Of a DNA stretch of 64,000 bases, positions 25,373 to 35,879 are shown one piece after another (position 1 is the first letter of the stretch; each line of letters opens with the position of its first letter). The notes under the pieces were generated by a model that made no database searches, had not been told where the DNA came from, and was given only the letters and a program-made list of their open reading frames with translations. Source of the DNA: SAR324 cluster bacterium (GTDB lineage Bacteria > SAR324 > NAC60-12); the NCBI GenBank assembly GCA_028281495.1, contig JANQJU010000029.1:1-64000 (forward strand). The letters are read 5' to 3'. A program made the position numbers and the translations under genes.

Positions 25373-27466
25373 ATGGCCCGACCCAATTTTTTTGAGCAGA
25401 ACACAGAACAACGATTAGCAAGTATTCAGGCGCAATGGAATCAGCTGCCGGAAGCCATTCAGTATGCGCTGGAAGCCATTTTTTCTGGCCTCAACGACCA
25501 TTCAGATCAACTGACGGATGCTCAAAAAACAGCGCTTCATCGTATTACGGAACATTATGGAAATGTGCTTTCCAAACACTTGGGGGAAGATGAGCGCACC
25601 AAACAACAAGTTGCCGAAGAGCAAAAGCGGCGGATTCTCCTCTTAGAGAAGACTCCTTTGTTTCAGGGACTGACTCCCTCAGGGCTGCTCAATCTCACCG
25701 AACGCATGGAGCGTCTCACTGTGGAGTCTGAAACGGATTTGATGACTGAAGGGCAACCCGCTGACGGTGTGTATTTCATTCAAACGGGACGGGTGCAGAT
25801 TTTGGTGAATGAAGAATTGATTGCTCATCGCAGTGATGGTGATTGCTTTGGAGAGATGTCTTGTTTGAGAGGAGAACCCAATGCATCCGCCACGGTGAGA
25901 ACCGTCACAGAATGTGAAATTTTCCGGATTCCTCGGGATCGTTTCATGGTGGCCATTCGGCGCGCACCGCAATTGTGGAATAACGTGTTTCGAGAGATGA
26001 CCAGCCGCTTCCGGGATATCAATCAACGCTTGAGTGAAGTGTTACAACACACCCCACAAGGGATTTTGAAGCTTGATCCAGAAGGTAGGATCACCAATGA
26101 GTATTCATTGAAATGTATGGATTATCTAGGAATGACTCATTTAAGAGACCAGCAATTTCATCGTTTGCTTTTTCCTAATGCAGAAGCGGTTCAATTGGGA
26201 TGGGAAATGTCATACCCTTTGCTATTTTCCGATGTGGTGTCGGAAGAAGCAGTGATTGCGATGCTGCCGAAAGATGTTGTGTTTCTGCACCCGAACGGAC
26301 AGGAACGCTTTTATTCATTGTCATATTATTTATGCCGGGATTCGGAAGGGCAAATTGTTGCAGTTGATATAGGTTTAGAAGACCATACCCAGGCCCATGA
26401 GTTGGCTAAAAAAAGCGAGGCGCTAGAAGCGGAACGTTCTATTTTGAAAAAGCTTTACGATGATCCAGAAGGCTACCTGAATCTGCTAGATTTGTTGGCT
26501 TCCACACTGGAACTATTGCATCAAATCCAAACCGACTTCATGGAGGAACCACTGGCGGATCATACAGAAGGCTTTCAGCGCCTAGAGCAACGGCTCTATA
26601 CTGTCAATCAACTTGGACAGGTTTATACCATTCACGAGTTGACTCCCCTGACCACACAAGTTCTTCAAACCCTAGCAACTTTGGAGGATGCTCCTATCTT
26701 ACTCACCCACAAACTCCGACAACTACAAGAAACCATTGATGATTTTTCTGCTCAATGGGAGCGCTTGCGATTGCTATTTGATGCCCTCAGTGACGAATTG
26801 CGTCGACGCCTACGAGGGGTTGCTTTCACAAGAGATAGTTTTTCCGAGCTGAAACAACTGGCAGAAAATCGATTCGCTGCTGATGTGGACATGGCCTTGC
26901 TGCATCTTGATAAAGTGCCGGCCCGCAAACTATTTCGCCACTGGCCCCAGTTGGCCGAAAAACAGAGTCAGCGTTTTGGCAAACAGGTGAAGCTCCACAT
27001 CGAAGATGTTGACTTAACCATCTCCTATTATTTGTTTCAACAACTGAAATGGGCTTTGGACCCTATGCTTCAAAATTGTTTAGAGCATGGATTGGAACGA
27101 CCCGAGCAACGAAAAGAGAAGCAAAAATCAAATTGGGGAATGATTCGTGTAAAATTTTATCAGCAGGAACAAGTTTTTGTATTGGAACTTGCAGACGATG
27201 GTGTGGGGTTGAATGCAGACCAAATTCTTGAACGCGCACGGTCGCTTCCCAAGATGAAACCAGAGCATATAGAAAAGTATCTTGCCAACAATCAGCCTTT
27301 TCATTTGCTATTGCTTCCCGGTTTTAGCTCCTCCGATACCCACGAAGGCAAAGGCCTCAACGAACTCCGCGATGTTTTAATTACTTTACACGGAACCCTC
27401 GATATTCAAAGTGAATGGGGGCAAGGCACCACCTTCACGCTCCAGATACCAATGGATCAAGAATAA
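25373..27466 (+). CDS. cNMP-binding domain protein with CheA-like ATPase
   Basis: A 697-residue cytoplasmic protein. Residues about 85-200 form a cyclic-nucleotide-binding domain (LFQGLTPSGLLNL, GQPADGVYFIQTGRVQI, CFGEMSCLRGEPNASATVRT). A PAS-like stretch (about 215-340) and helical linkers follow. The last about 150 residues match CheA-type HATPase: LDPMLQNCLEHGLERPEQR, ELADDGVGLNADQI and GQGTTFTLQIP. No Hpt domain, CheW domain or clear phosphorylatable His-box is visible, so it may act on a partner. The start lies 4 nt after the glycosyltransferase stop. It stands beside a PhnD-like binding protein and an MCP, suggesting one sensory module. Confidence 0.75.
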   Translation: MARPNFFEQNTEQRLASIQAQWNQLPEAIQYALEAIFSGLNDHSDQLTDAQKTALHRITEHYGNVLSKHLGEDERTKQQVAEEQKRRILLLEKTPLFQGLTPSGLLNLTERMERLTVESETDLMTEGQPADGVYFIQTGRVQILVNEELIAHRSDGDCFGEMSCLRGEPNASATVRTVTECEIFRIPRDRFMVAIRRAPQLWNNVFREMTSRFRDINQRLSEVLQHTPQGILKLDPEGRITNEYSLKCMDYLGMTHLRDQQFHRLLFPNAEAVQLGWEMSYPLLFSDVVSEEAVIAMLPKDVVFLHPNGQERFYSLSYYLCRDSEGQIVAVDIGLEDHTQAHELAKKSEALEAERSILKKLYDDPEGYLNLLDLLASTLELLHQIQTDFMEEPLADHTEGFQRLEQRLYTVNQLGQVYTIHELTPLTTQVLQTLATLEDAPILLTHKLRQLQETIDDFSAQWERLRLLFDALSDELRRRLRGVAFTRDSFSELKQLAENRFAADVDMALLHLDKVPARKLFRHWPQLAEKQSQRFGKQVKLHIEDVDLTISYYLFQQLKWALDPMLQNCLEHGLERPEQRKEKQKSNWGMIRVKFYQQEQVFVLELADDGVGLNADQILERARSLPKMKPEHIEKYLANNQPFHLLLLPGFSSSDTHEGKGLNELRDVLITLHGTLDIQSEWGQGTTFTLQIPMDQE

Positions 27467-27566
27467 TTTCTTGTGCTCTTGCATAGAAGTGTCTATTCCT
27501 GCATCCGTTTTCTCCTTCATGAGCCAGAAGTCTGGCTAAACAACCACTCTATTTTAAGGAGGTTTT

Positions 27567-28451
27567 ATGAAACGACTGGTTCTCATAATTACAGTCGCTA
27601 TGTTTGGAATGTGGAATGTTTACACTCCATTGGGAGTGCCATCTGTCAATGCACAAACGTTTCGATTCACAGCAATCCCAGATCAGGATACGGCAAGGCT
27701 ACAGCAAAGGTTTAGTAAGGTGGCGGATTACCTTTCTAAAAATTTAGGGGTGTCTGTCGAATACGTGCCGGTCAAATCCTATAGTGCCTCTGTGAATGCA
27801 TTCAAATACGATCAAGTGCAATTGGCTTGGTTTGGAGGGCTTTCGGGCGTGAGAGCACGGCTTGCTGTCCCCGATTCTAAGGCTATTGCGCAAGGTGAAG
27901 AAGATCAATATTTCGAGACCTATTTCATCGCACATGCTTCCAGTGGTTTGAAACCATCAGAGGGCTTTCCAAAAGATCTCCAAGGTAAGACCTTTACCTT
28001 TGGTTCCAAAGGTTCCACTTCCGGGAGGCTGATGCCTGAGTTTTACATCCGACAAAATTTAGACAAAGCGCCTGAAGCCATCTTTAAACGGGTCGGGTTC
28101 AGCGGTGACCATTCCAAAACAATCGCGTTGGTACAATCCGGTAGCTATCAGGTAGGGGCCGTGAACTTTAAAGTCTGGGAACGGGAATTGAAAGAAGGAA
28201 AGATTGATTCGAAAAAAGTGCAAGTAATCTGGAAGACCCCCTCTTATGTTGATTATAACTGGTCGATTCGAGGTGATGTGGATCAAAAGTTTGGGTCTGG
28301 CTTTACTCAAAAAGTTCAAGAGAGCCTATTGAATATGAAGGATACTGATTTATTGGAATCGTTTCCTCGTAGCAAATTTATCACGGCTGACAATGCCATG
28401 TATCAACCTATTCTCGATACAGCCATAAAGATTGGAATCTTGAATAACTGA
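27567..28451 (+). CDS. PhnD-like periplasmic phosphate/phosphonate-binding protein
   Basis: A 294-residue secreted binding protein (signal peptide to about residue 29, ending SVNAQT). The mature part starts FRFTAIPDQDTARLQQRFSK and has the YVPVKSYSASVNAFKYDQVQLAWFGGLSG region and TFGSKGSTSGRLMP, typical of PhnD/PtxB-type proteins that bind phosphonate, phosphite or related anions. GGAGG stands ahead of the ATG. No phnC or phnE permease genes are near; instead it is flanked by a signalling ATPase and a chemoreceptor. It may serve as a ligand-binding partner for sensing rather than transport. Confidence 0.8.
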   Translation: MKRLVLIITVAMFGMWNVYTPLGVPSVNAQTFRFTAIPDQDTARLQQRFSKVADYLSKNLGVSVEYVPVKSYSASVNAFKYDQVQLAWFGGLSGVRARLAVPDSKAIAQGEEDQYFETYFIAHASSGLKPSEGFPKDLQGKTFTFGSKGSTSGRLMPEFYIRQNLDKAPEAIFKRVGFSGDHSKTIALVQSGSYQVGAVNFKVWERELKEGKIDSKKVQVIWKTPSYVDYNWSIRGDVDQKFGSGFTQKVQESLLNMKDTDLLESFPRSKFITADNAMYQPILDTAIKIGILNN

Positions 28452-28465
28452 GTGAAAGCACCCCC

Positions 28466-28486
28466 GACGGGGCCGTCGGCCCCGTC
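28466..28486 (+). terminator. GC-rich hairpin after the PhnD-like gene
   Basis: GACGGGGCC-GTC-GGCCCCGTC is a perfect 9-bp stem 14 nt after the stop codon. It lacks a T-run but is likely a transcription end or an RNA-stabilising hairpin. Confidence 0.55.
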
Positions 28487-28520
28487 TGTTACCTAATTCG
28501 CTTTTTTCCTGCTACATCAT

Positions 28521-28630
28521 TCGCATCCACACTTCCTTTCGCATTCACACCGTCTCCTCACCCACACTTCTCTTCGCATCCACACTTTCTCTTTGTATCC
28601 ACACTTTCTCTTCGCATTCACACCGTCCCG
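28521..28630. repeat. degenerate about 20-bp tandem repeat
   Basis: Six or so diverged units of the type TCGCATCCACACTTTCTCTT fill the gap between the PhnD-like gene and the MCP. They are not coding in a plausible frame. Their position just upstream of the MCP could affect its expression, but that is speculation. Confidence 0.7.
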
Positions 28631-28790
28631 TTCTAGCATCCGAAGTTAGGTCTGGTTTCTTGCTTTTCCTTCTTCTATCGTTATCGTTTATCTCTGTTGT
28701 GATCCATTTGCAGCAAAGAAGAGTGGCTTTTGCCCGCAGCAATTCCCTTTTTTTGTGATTTTTTCTCAACCGTTAGAAGGAAAAGGTCCT

Positions 28791-30386
28791 ATGAAGCTTT
28801 CCACGAAGTTATATCTCAGTTTGGTTTATGGAATTTTCATTGTTCTGGCGATAGCTGTAGTGAGCTACGTTTTGATGGGAAACATGGAGAAACATTTGGG
28901 GGCGATCCTCGAACGCCAAGTGGATCCGCTCTTAACGGCCAATATGATTGAACAAAAAGCAAATGAAGTCGTGTTGCTCGCAATGCGCCATGTTTCCACA
29001 ACCGAAACTGAGGACATGACCACCCTTGAACAAGAGCTGGATAGCAAACTCAAAGATTTGGACCAGATTGCTCGAAGCTACATAAAAAGTGTTCCCCAAG
29101 AATCCTCCGTTGCAGCCCTCATTCAAGACTTCAATGAGCGGTGGTCATCATTTCAGGAGGTGATGAAAACTGCCTTGGAGGCCAATAAGGGATTTGATCA
29201 AGAAAGTGCCTTGTTGATCATGACCAGCGAAGCACAACAACATTTCCAAGCCTCCCGGAAAATTCTTGGCGATTTGGTGCAGGTGCATCGTCAAAACATG
29301 ACCGAACTGCGCAACGATACGGAAAGTTTGATTTTTCAGTTCGTGTTTTTCATGGCCGGCATCTTGATATTTACTGGGGTGGTTTATGTGGTAGTGCTTT
29401 TCATGATACGGGCAGCATTCGGTGCTCTACGCCGGGTGATTGCTTCTTTGGACAGTGGAGCGGATCAAGTGTCGGAGGTGGCAAATCGGATTTCAAGCTC
29501 CAGCCAAACCTTAGCCGATGGGGCATCCCAGCAAGCGGCCTCATTGGAAAACACCAGCTCGTCATTAGAAGAAATGTCGTCCATGACTCGGAACAATGCA
29601 GAAAATGCGATCCAAGTGCGGAATCTGGCAGAGGAAACTTCTTCAGAAGTCAACAAGCTCATGGATGCAATGGATGATATCATGAAGGCAAGCACCACTA
29701 TTGCGGGAATCACCAAGGTGATTGATAGCATTGCTTTTCAAACCAATATTTTGTCCTTAAATGCTGCTGTTGAAGCAGCCCGTGCTGGAGAAGCAGGGAT
29801 GGGGTTTGCTGTGGTTGCCGATGAAGTTCGTAATTTGGCTTTGAAGAGTGCCGAATCAGCTCAAGACATTGCCAATAGTATCGAAAACAGTGTGCAAAAG
29901 ACCAAAGCGGGTGGGGATTTGACCAAGCGGGTTGTGGATACCTTTGAATTGATCACGCAACGCATCGCAGAAATATCTGCGGCCAGCCAAGAGCAGTCCA
30001 GCGGTATCAATCAGGTGAATCAAGCGGTTACCCAAATCGATCAGGTCACTCAACACACGGCCTCTGCTGCTGCGGACAATACCCAAGCCGTTTCTCGCTT
30101 GCATGGGCAAGTGGAAAATCTTCGTAGCATTATCCATAATCTTTCAGATTTGGCAGGAACCAGTGTGCCAGCCACCTCTTCAGAAAAGGTAGCAGCTGTC
30201 TCCACATCGGTCTCTACAAATTCGAGGCGAGCTTCTGCGGTGACGAGACCTTTGCCATCTCAAGCTTCTCCTCCTTCAAGCCATTCGACTCCAGCCTCAG
30301 CACCGCATTCGTCAGCGCCCACCCCACCCGTAAGGGATGCAAAAAAATTGATTCCGATGGATGATGAGTCTTTTGAAGATTTCTAG
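28791..30386 (+). CDS. methyl-accepting chemotaxis protein
   Basis: About 531 residues from MKLSTKLYLSLVYG, chosen over the upstream frame start because AGAAGGAAAAGG precedes it. A transmembrane helix (about 8-30), a periplasmic helical bundle (about 35-185) and a second transmembrane helix (about 187-215) lead, with no obvious HAMP, into the signalling domain. The hairpin tip IAFQTNILSLNAAVEAARAG followed by GFAVVADEVRNLA is perfect. A Ser/Pro-rich tail ends in DDESFEDF. It probably reports to CheA. It lies next to the PhnD-like binding protein, which might be its ligand-loaded partner. Confidence 0.9.
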   Translation: MKLSTKLYLSLVYGIFIVLAIAVVSYVLMGNMEKHLGAILERQVDPLLTANMIEQKANEVVLLAMRHVSTTETEDMTTLEQELDSKLKDLDQIARSYIKSVPQESSVAALIQDFNERWSSFQEVMKTALEANKGFDQESALLIMTSEAQQHFQASRKILGDLVQVHRQNMTELRNDTESLIFQFVFFMAGILIFTGVVYVVVLFMIRAAFGALRRVIASLDSGADQVSEVANRISSSSQTLADGASQQAASLENTSSSLEEMSSMTRNNAENAIQVRNLAEETSSEVNKLMDAMDDIMKASTTIAGITKVIDSIAFQTNILSLNAAVEAARAGEAGMGFAVVADEVRNLALKSAESAQDIANSIENSVQKTKAGGDLTKRVVDTFELITQRIAEISAASQEQSSGINQVNQAVTQIDQVTQHTASAAADNTQAVSRLHGQVENLRSIIHNLSDLAGTSVPATSSEKVAAVSTSVSTNSRRASAVTRPLPSQASPPSSHSTPASAPHSSAPTPPVRDAKKLIPMDDESFEDF

Positions 30387-30422
30387 AGCTGAAAAGCGTT
30401 GTTAGCCTGGGAGTGGTTGTCG

Positions 30423-31049
30423 ATGCCTAAAACGCTGTTGACATTTCGAGATGTGAGCCACCGGTACGAAGATGAGCCTTGGGATGTATGCCATTTTTCA
30501 TGGAAACTTGCCTATGGAGCGCGAGTGAGGGTGTTTGCTTCAACCCAGAGACAATATGAAGTGCTCTGGAGATTTTTTCATAGAAATCTCCGACCACAGT
30601 CTGGAGTGATTGAAGAAATTCACCCGGTTCTCACTGCTTCTGACGAAATGATCACCTCGCGTCTAAATCTTGACACGTCCCTATACGATTCCCTCCAATC
30701 TCGTTTATTTGATGAGCGCATTTGGATTGGTGGACGTTTCCGGCATATCCATAACATCATGGATCACTTGCAAATTCCTTTGGTTGAACGGCGTAAACCT
30801 CTACGGAAACTCGAACCTCAGTTGTTTCAACGCTGTCGTTCCGTATTTTGTATGGCTGCTCGAGTGAAAATGCTGTTGGGATGGGATCTTTTTGAAAAGA
30901 TGGACAACGTGATGATTGCTGAGGTGCAAGCCTGGAGCGAAAATTTTTCTGGAGCCTTAGTCGTGTTTGGAGATGATGTCACATATCCAGGACCATTTGA
31001 CACCACATTGACCATCCAACTGGATGGGACGGTCGACATTTCCGCTTAG
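30423..31049 (+). CDS. ABC-ATPase-like protein lacking Walker A
   Basis: About 208 residues from MPKTLLTFRDVSHRY. The opening looks like an ABC ATPase (FRDVSHRYEDEPWDV, then SWKLAYGARVRVFA), with LRPQSGVIEEI after the place of the P-loop. However the P-loop itself, G-x-x-G-x-G-K-S/T, is replaced by ASTQRQYEVLW, and no LSGGQ or Walker B is present. It therefore should not hydrolyse ATP. It follows the MCP gene by 36 nt. A structural or regulatory role is possible; the homology is a guess from pattern. Confidence 0.5.
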   Translation: MPKTLLTFRDVSHRYEDEPWDVCHFSWKLAYGARVRVFASTQRQYEVLWRFFHRNLRPQSGVIEEIHPVLTASDEMITSRLNLDTSLYDSLQSRLFDERIWIGGRFRHIHNIMDHLQIPLVERRKPLRKLEPQLFQRCRSVFCMAARVKMLLGWDLFEKMDNVMIAEVQAWSENFSGALVVFGDDVTYPGPFDTTLTIQLDGTVDISA

Positions 31050-31064
31050 TGCATGAATGAACAG

Positions 31065-32225
31065 CTATTTTTTTAACCATGGCCGCGGGTTGACTGATTT
31101 TCCGCGATCACGAATTTCGAAATAGGCTTGGGATTTTCCTGATACCGGATCAGCACCAACAATACCGATGGGGTCTCCAGTGTCTACATAGGTTCCCTCT
31201 TCAATTTTGAGCTCGGCTAAATTTCCGTAAACTGAGAAGCTTTCCTTACCATGATCGACAATCACTAATTGTTGATAGCCTTCTAGAACTTCGGCAAACA
31301 CGACGTGCCCTGGTGCAACCGCACTTACAAAAGCACGTTCTGCAGTTTCTAAAAGAATCCCTCGGTAAGCCGATTGCTTTGTAGAGCGTTTGGTTTCAAA
31401 AGAAGAAATCACCTTGCCATCGACAGGTAATGAAATTTTTCGCTTCCACGCTTTCAAACCAGGGCTCACTTGGAATTGTTGGGCGAGACGTTGTTGTTTC
31501 TCGAAATAGTCAAGATCGGTAGAAACGGCTTCCATCGATTGTTGAAGCTCTTCTAAATAGCGATAATAGACTTGTTGATCTTGCTGGATGGTAATCAGCA
31601 GGCGCTCCTGAGCCTGTTGCTTTTGCTCTAACAGTTGCTTGAGTTGGGTTTTTTCTTGATACAGCTTTTGTTGAAGATGATCTGTCTGCTGAGATGGCTC
31701 AAGGCCTGATCCCAAAGCCTCTTGTTGATGCTGCAAGTCAGCCAATGCCTGCATTTCATGGCGTAGTAGAATTTTTAGGTAATGGGTTGACTTAGACGGA
31801 GCTTGTTCTGCTCTCAAAAGTTTGTATATAGAACGGATTCTTTGCTCGATGGGATATTGATTCGCTTCCAGTTGGTGTTTGAGGCGAGCAATCGTTGCAC
31901 TCTGCTCGGAAAGACGCTGCTGGGCAAGTTGCTGCTGCTGCGTGATCTGAACAATTTGAGTTTGCAATTGCTCCATTTCTTCAGAGACCTGTTTTAATTT
32001 TTGATGCACATCTTGTTCAGCAACATAGCTTTCCTTGAGGTGTAACTGGATTTCTTGTTTCCGGGTTTCCATCTGCTTCAGCATATTTCGTTTCTGCTGA
32101 ATTTGTGTCATCACGGTTTGAGTTGTTTCAGCCCCCCATCCCTCATTTCCCTGGGCTACCCAGAGACACAGTCCTAGCCATCCCACAAGCCAGAGCATTT
32201 GTTTCGAATCAAAAATCGAAGTCAT
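31065..32225 (-). CDS. EnvC-like murein hydrolase activator
   Basis: About 386 residues: a signal peptide (MLWLVGWLGLCLWVAQGN), a long Gln-rich coiled coil (about 50-260) and a C-terminal LytM/M23 domain (about 290-385). The LytM zinc ligands are lost: where active peptidases have H-x3-D and H-x-H the protein shows YRGILLE and YGNLAEL. It keeps IVDHGKESFSVYG and YVDTGDPIGIVG. This is the signature of EnvC/NlpD-type proteins that switch on N-acetylmuramyl-L-alanine amidases at the division site. Alternative starts are 32276 and 32198. Its 5' end meets the divergent dnaG start with almost no space between. Confidence 0.8.
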   Translation of the reverse strand: MTSIFDSKQMLWLVGWLGLCLWVAQGNEGWGAETTQTVMTQIQQKRNMLKQMETRKQEIQLHLKESYVAEQDVHQKLKQVSEEMEQLQTQIVQITQQQQLAQQRLSEQSATIARLKHQLEANQYPIEQRIRSIYKLLRAEQAPSKSTHYLKILLRHEMQALADLQHQQEALGSGLEPSQQTDHLQQKLYQEKTQLKQLLEQKQQAQERLLITIQQDQQVYYRYLEELQQSMEAVSTDLDYFEKQQRLAQQFQVSPGLKAWKRKISLPVDGKVISSFETKRSTKQSAYRGILLETAERAFVSAVAPGHVVFAEVLEGYQQLVIVDHGKESFSVYGNLAELKIEEGTYVDTGDPIGIVGADPVSGKSQAYFEIRDRGKSVNPRPWLKK

Positions 32226-32237
32226 CAAAGAGAACCT

Positions 32238-34022
32238 ATGCGCTTTAGTCGTGAATTTATTGAAAGGGTGGAACAAGCCACTGATATCGTTGCCGTGATT
32301 TCAGAACGGGGAGTTGCCCTTAAACGAGCTGGTGCTAACTATAAAGGGCTATGCCCCTTTCATGGAGAAAAAACACCATCCTTCAATGTCAATCCTCAGA
32401 AAGGGTTTTATTATTGTTTTGGATGTGGTGCTGGTGGCAATGCCATTAAATTTCTCATGCAGTATGAGCGCATCACGTTTGTAGAAGCGGTCAAAGATTT
32501 AGCACATCGATTTGCCATCCCTTTAGAAAATGAGCCTGCTTCAAAGTCCAATCAACAGAACGACCGAATATTACAATGTTTACAAGCGACCGCCATCTTT
32601 TATCATGCATTTCTTGTGCAGAACCCGTCAGCTGAGGTCGCTCGAAGTTATTTGCATCAAAGGAAGGTTCCTGAATCCACTTGGAAGACTTTTCAATTGG
32701 GGTTCGCCCCTGATGACTGGCAGACGCTCTTTCTCCATCTAACCAGCCAAGGGTTTTCGCAAAATGAATTGGCTGCTGCGGGGCTGGTTAAATTTTCACC
32801 TAAATCGGGGCGACCTTACGATACCTTCCGCAACCGCATTATATTTCCAATTCGTGATCGAAGAGGCCGAAGCATTGCCTTTGGTGGTCGAGCCATTGCA
32901 GTGGATCAACAGCCTAAATACCTCAATAGCCCAGAAACCCAATATTATCAAAAAAGCAAAGTTTTGTATGGCTTCTACGAAGGCCTAGAAAGTATTCGGC
33001 AAACGCGGCAAGCAATTTTAGTAGAAGGATATTTAGACGTTACCCGGCTTCATGAGTTTGGGTTTGCTCAGGCTATCGCGACCTGTGGTACTTCGCTCAC
33101 GATGCAGCATATTCACTCCATGCAACAATATAATATGGTGGAACATGTGGTTTTGCTCCTGGATGGAGATCAGGCTGGGCAGAAAGCGGCTTTACGGAGT
33201 TGCCCTCTTTTTTTAGCGGCTAATATGGAAGCCTCTATCGCAATCTTACCCGCAAATGAGGATCCAGATACATTTCTGTTGAATCAAGGTGCTGAGAATT
33301 TTTCCAGACTTCTCAAACAAAACACTCGTGTTTTTGAGTTTTTAGTCCAGCAAAGCCTTGCGAAGTATAACCCAAATGTGCAAGGTCGTACTAAGGCCCT
33401 TGAAGAGTTGCTACCGATCATTGCCCAAATTCAAAGGAGTGATTTGCAACAAATGACTTTGGTTCATCTAGCGGAAATGATTCATCTACCGATACCGGCT
33501 GTGATGGAATTGGCATCTAAGGCTTTGCAAAACTCAATGAGCTATGATAGACTACAAAATTTCCGTTTAGCCAACTCGAGTTCTGAGAGCGACCCACATG
33601 AGCAATTTGTCCTACAAGCATTGCTCAAATCCAGAAGTCTGATGCAGATCGCCCGGAAATACCTTGACCCTAACGAACTGAATACCCCCCACTTGCGACA
33701 AATATATGAAGGCTTGCTCCAATTCACCGATGAGGAATTTCAAACGTTAGCCATTGAAGACTTCGGACGATACACCCCGGAGATACAACCACAAATCATG
33801 GATCTCTATCTTGATGATACGACTCTCGGTAATGAAGAGCAGTTTAAGATGTCATTGCGTCGATTGAAGGAGCGGAATCTAAAATTTCAGTTTACTGAGA
33901 AACGAGCGATTGCCCAAACCGAAGAAGAAATTTTGAGGCTGAGTGTCGAAGAACGAAAACAACAAGCAGCCCTTGATGAATTTTTTCCAATAACCTCAAC
34001 TCCCAGGAGGAAGTTTTTATGA
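32238..34022 (+). CDS. dnaG: DNA primase
   Basis: About 594 residues starting [20 protein letters not shown]. The N-terminal CHC2 zinc finger is intact ([15 protein letters not shown]...[11 protein letters not shown]). The TOPRIM core has [10 protein letters not shown] and [13 protein letters not shown]. The C-terminal helicase-binding domain is present. It makes RNA primers at the replication fork. It overlaps rpoD by 4 nt (ATGA), the classic macromolecular-synthesis arrangement without rpsU here. The start was placed downstream of the open-frame beginning by family length. Confidence 0.95.
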   Translation: MRFSREFIERVEQATDIVAVISERGVALKRAGANYKGLCPFHGEKTPSFNVNPQKGFYYCFGCGAGGNAIKFLMQYERITFVEAVKDLAHRFAIPLENEPASKSNQQNDRILQCLQATAIFYHAFLVQNPSAEVARSYLHQRKVPESTWKTFQLGFAPDDWQTLFLHLTSQGFSQNELAAAGLVKFSPKSGRPYDTFRNRIIFPIRDRRGRSIAFGGRAIAVDQQPKYLNSPETQYYQKSKVLYGFYEGLESIRQTRQAILVEGYLDVTRLHEFGFAQAIATCGTSLTMQHIHSMQQYNMVEHVVLLLDGDQAGQKAALRSCPLFLAANMEASIAILPANEDPDTFLLNQGAENFSRLLKQNTRVFEFLVQQSLAKYNPNVQGRTKALEELLPIIAQIQRSDLQQMTLVHLAEMIHLPIPAVMELASKALQNSMSYDRLQNFRLANSSSESDPHEQFVLQALLKSRSLMQIARKYLDPNELNTPHLRQIYEGLLQFTDEEFQTLAIEDFGRYTPEIQPQIMDLYLDDTTLGNEEQFKMSLRRLKERNLKFQFTEKRAIAQTEEEILRLSVEERKQQAALDEFFPITSTPRRKFL

Positions 34023-35827
34023 GCACTCAAAGCGCCCAGACGACAACTGAGGCTTCCGTACAGGAAGCTCCCAAAAACCATGCAAAAATCATCAAAGAGT
34101 TGATTGCAGAAGGGAAAGAAAAGGGGTTTGTGACATTAGATGAAATCAATTCACATCTTTCCTCTAGCAACCCTACACCAGAACAACTGGAGCGGATTTT
34201 TGACATTTTGGGAGAAATCGACATTGAGGTGGTAGATTCCACAAAAAATGTGAGTCTCAATAAAAAAGAGAAAAGTTACGACACAGAAACCACAGAGTTT
34301 AAAGAAGAGTTAGATCTGGAACCTGGTGTGGATACTTCTACGGATGATCCAGTCAGAATGTATCTTCGTGAGATGGGGGGGATTGAGTTATTAAGTCGAG
34401 ATGGAGAAGTCGAAGTCGCCAAGCGGATTGAAGAGGGACAGTTTGAACTCATTGAAATTTTTTCTCAGTCCAATCTGATTATTAACTATCTGTTCGAGCT
34501 ATCTAAAAAACTGAAGCAAAACAAGTTGCGAGCACGTCATGTCGTTTCCGGGTTGGATGAAGATGACAATGTGATTGAAGATGAAGCTGCCGCAGGTGAA
34601 CATGTTGTGGAAGTGCTCACGCAGGCCCAAGAGTATTATGACAATATTCAACAGCTTCGTGCAGACTTGGAGAATACTTCGGATGAAGGACTATCGACAG
34701 ATATTACAGAGAACCGCCAAAAATTACGTGAATTGATCAAAAGTGTGAATTTCAACTCGCGACAAATCGAAACCATGTGCAGTGTGATGCTGCAACATAA
34801 AGAGAAAATTGACCTGACTTTCAAGCAATTGGGGAAATATTCAAAAGACCTCAAAGCACCTGTGGATGAAATGGATAAGCTCTTTGTGCAATGGGAGAAG
34901 TCGAAAACTCCAGACCGCCGTGTGAAAATTGCTGTCAAAATTGAGAAAAAAACGGGCTATCGCTTCAATATTGCACGACGGATTTTTGAGAAAATTCAAG
35001 CTTGCCAAAATCGGATCGATACCATGATTAATCGTACTGCTTTGAATTGGAAGCAGTTTCAAGAAGAAGTCAACCGCTTGAAAATCGCAGAACGCAAAGT
35101 GAAGCTGGCAAAAAGTCAATTGGTGGAAGCGAACCTGAGACTTGTGATCAGTATCGCGAAAAAATATACTAATCGTGGGTTACAATTCTTGGATCTGATT
35201 CAGGAGGGTAATATCGGTTTGATGAAAGCTGTAGATAAATTTGAATATCGCCGAGGATATAAATTTTCAACTTACGCAACATGGTGGATTCGACAATCCA
35301 TTACACGAGCTATTGCAGACCAAGCACGTACGATTCGAATTCCAGTCCATATGATTGAAACCATCAACAAGCTTTCGAGAACTTCGCGGGCTTTGGTCCA
35401 AGAATACGGTCGAGAACCCACACCAGAAGAATTGGCTCATCACATGGACATGCCTCTAAATAAAGTGAGAAAAGTCCTAAAAATTGCGAAAGAACCCATT
35501 TCTTTGGACACTCCAATTGGCGATGATGAAGATTCTCAGTTAAAAGATTTTATTGCTGATGAAAAAGCAAGCAATCCTGGGGAGGCGACTTCCTATTCTA
35601 ATCTTAGTGAGCTTACACGTTTTGCTTTAAGCACCTTGACACCTCGGGAGGAAAAAGTTCTTCGCATGCGGTTTGGCATTGATGAAAAGAAAGACCATAC
35701 GTTAGAAGAGGTCGGTCAAGACTTCGATGTCACACGGGAGCGTATCCGACAGATTGAGGCAAAAGCTTTACGGAAATTACGCCATCCTACTCGCAGCCGC
35801 TTGTTGAATTCCTTCTATGAAGGCTAA
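34019..35827 (+). CDS. rpoD: RNA polymerase primary sigma factor
   Basis: A 602-residue sigma70. Region 1.1 at the N-end, region 1.2 with [21 protein letters not shown], a non-conserved insert, region 2 with [43 protein letters not shown] split across motifs and [13 protein letters not shown], then region 4 with [22 protein letters not shown]. It directs vegetative promoter recognition. It is translationally coupled to dnaG and ends before a hairpin. Confidence 0.97.
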   Translation: MSTQSAQTTTEASVQEAPKNHAKIIKELIAEGKEKGFVTLDEINSHLSSSNPTPEQLERIFDILGEIDIEVVDSTKNVSLNKKEKSYDTETTEFKEELDLEPGVDTSTDDPVRMYLREMGGIELLSRDGEVEVAKRIEEGQFELIEIFSQSNLIINYLFELSKKLKQNKLRARHVVSGLDEDDNVIEDEAAAGEHVVEVLTQAQEYYDNIQQLRADLENTSDEGLSTDITENRQKLRELIKSVNFNSRQIETMCSVMLQHKEKIDLTFKQLGKYSKDLKAPVDEMDKLFVQWEKSKTPDRRVKIAVKIEKKTGYRFNIARRIFEKIQACQNRIDTMINRTALNWKQFQEEVNRLKIAERKVKLAKSQLVEANLRLVISIAKKYTNRGLQFLDLIQEGNIGLMKAVDKFEYRRGYKFSTYATWWIRQSITRAIADQARTIRIPVHMIETINKLSRTSRALVQEYGREPTPEELAHHMDMPLNKVRKVLKIAKEPISLDTPIGDDEDSQLKDFIADEKASNPGEATSYSNLSELTRFALSTLTPREEKVLRMRFGIDEKKDHTLEEVGQDFDVTRERIRQIEAKALRKLRHPTRSRLLNSFYEG

Positions 35828-35837
35828 CCCATCCATT

Positions 35838-35871
35838 GCATTGCTTAGAAAGTCTATTTTCTAGGCAATGC
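35838..35871 (+). terminator. 14-bp hairpin after rpoD
   Basis: GCATTGCTTAGAAA and TTTCTAGGCAATGC pair over 14 bp (one T-G) around a 6-nt loop, 10 nt after rpoD. No T-run follows on the plus strand. It precedes the next start at 35880. Confidence 0.5.
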
Positions 35872-35879
35872 TTCGAACT

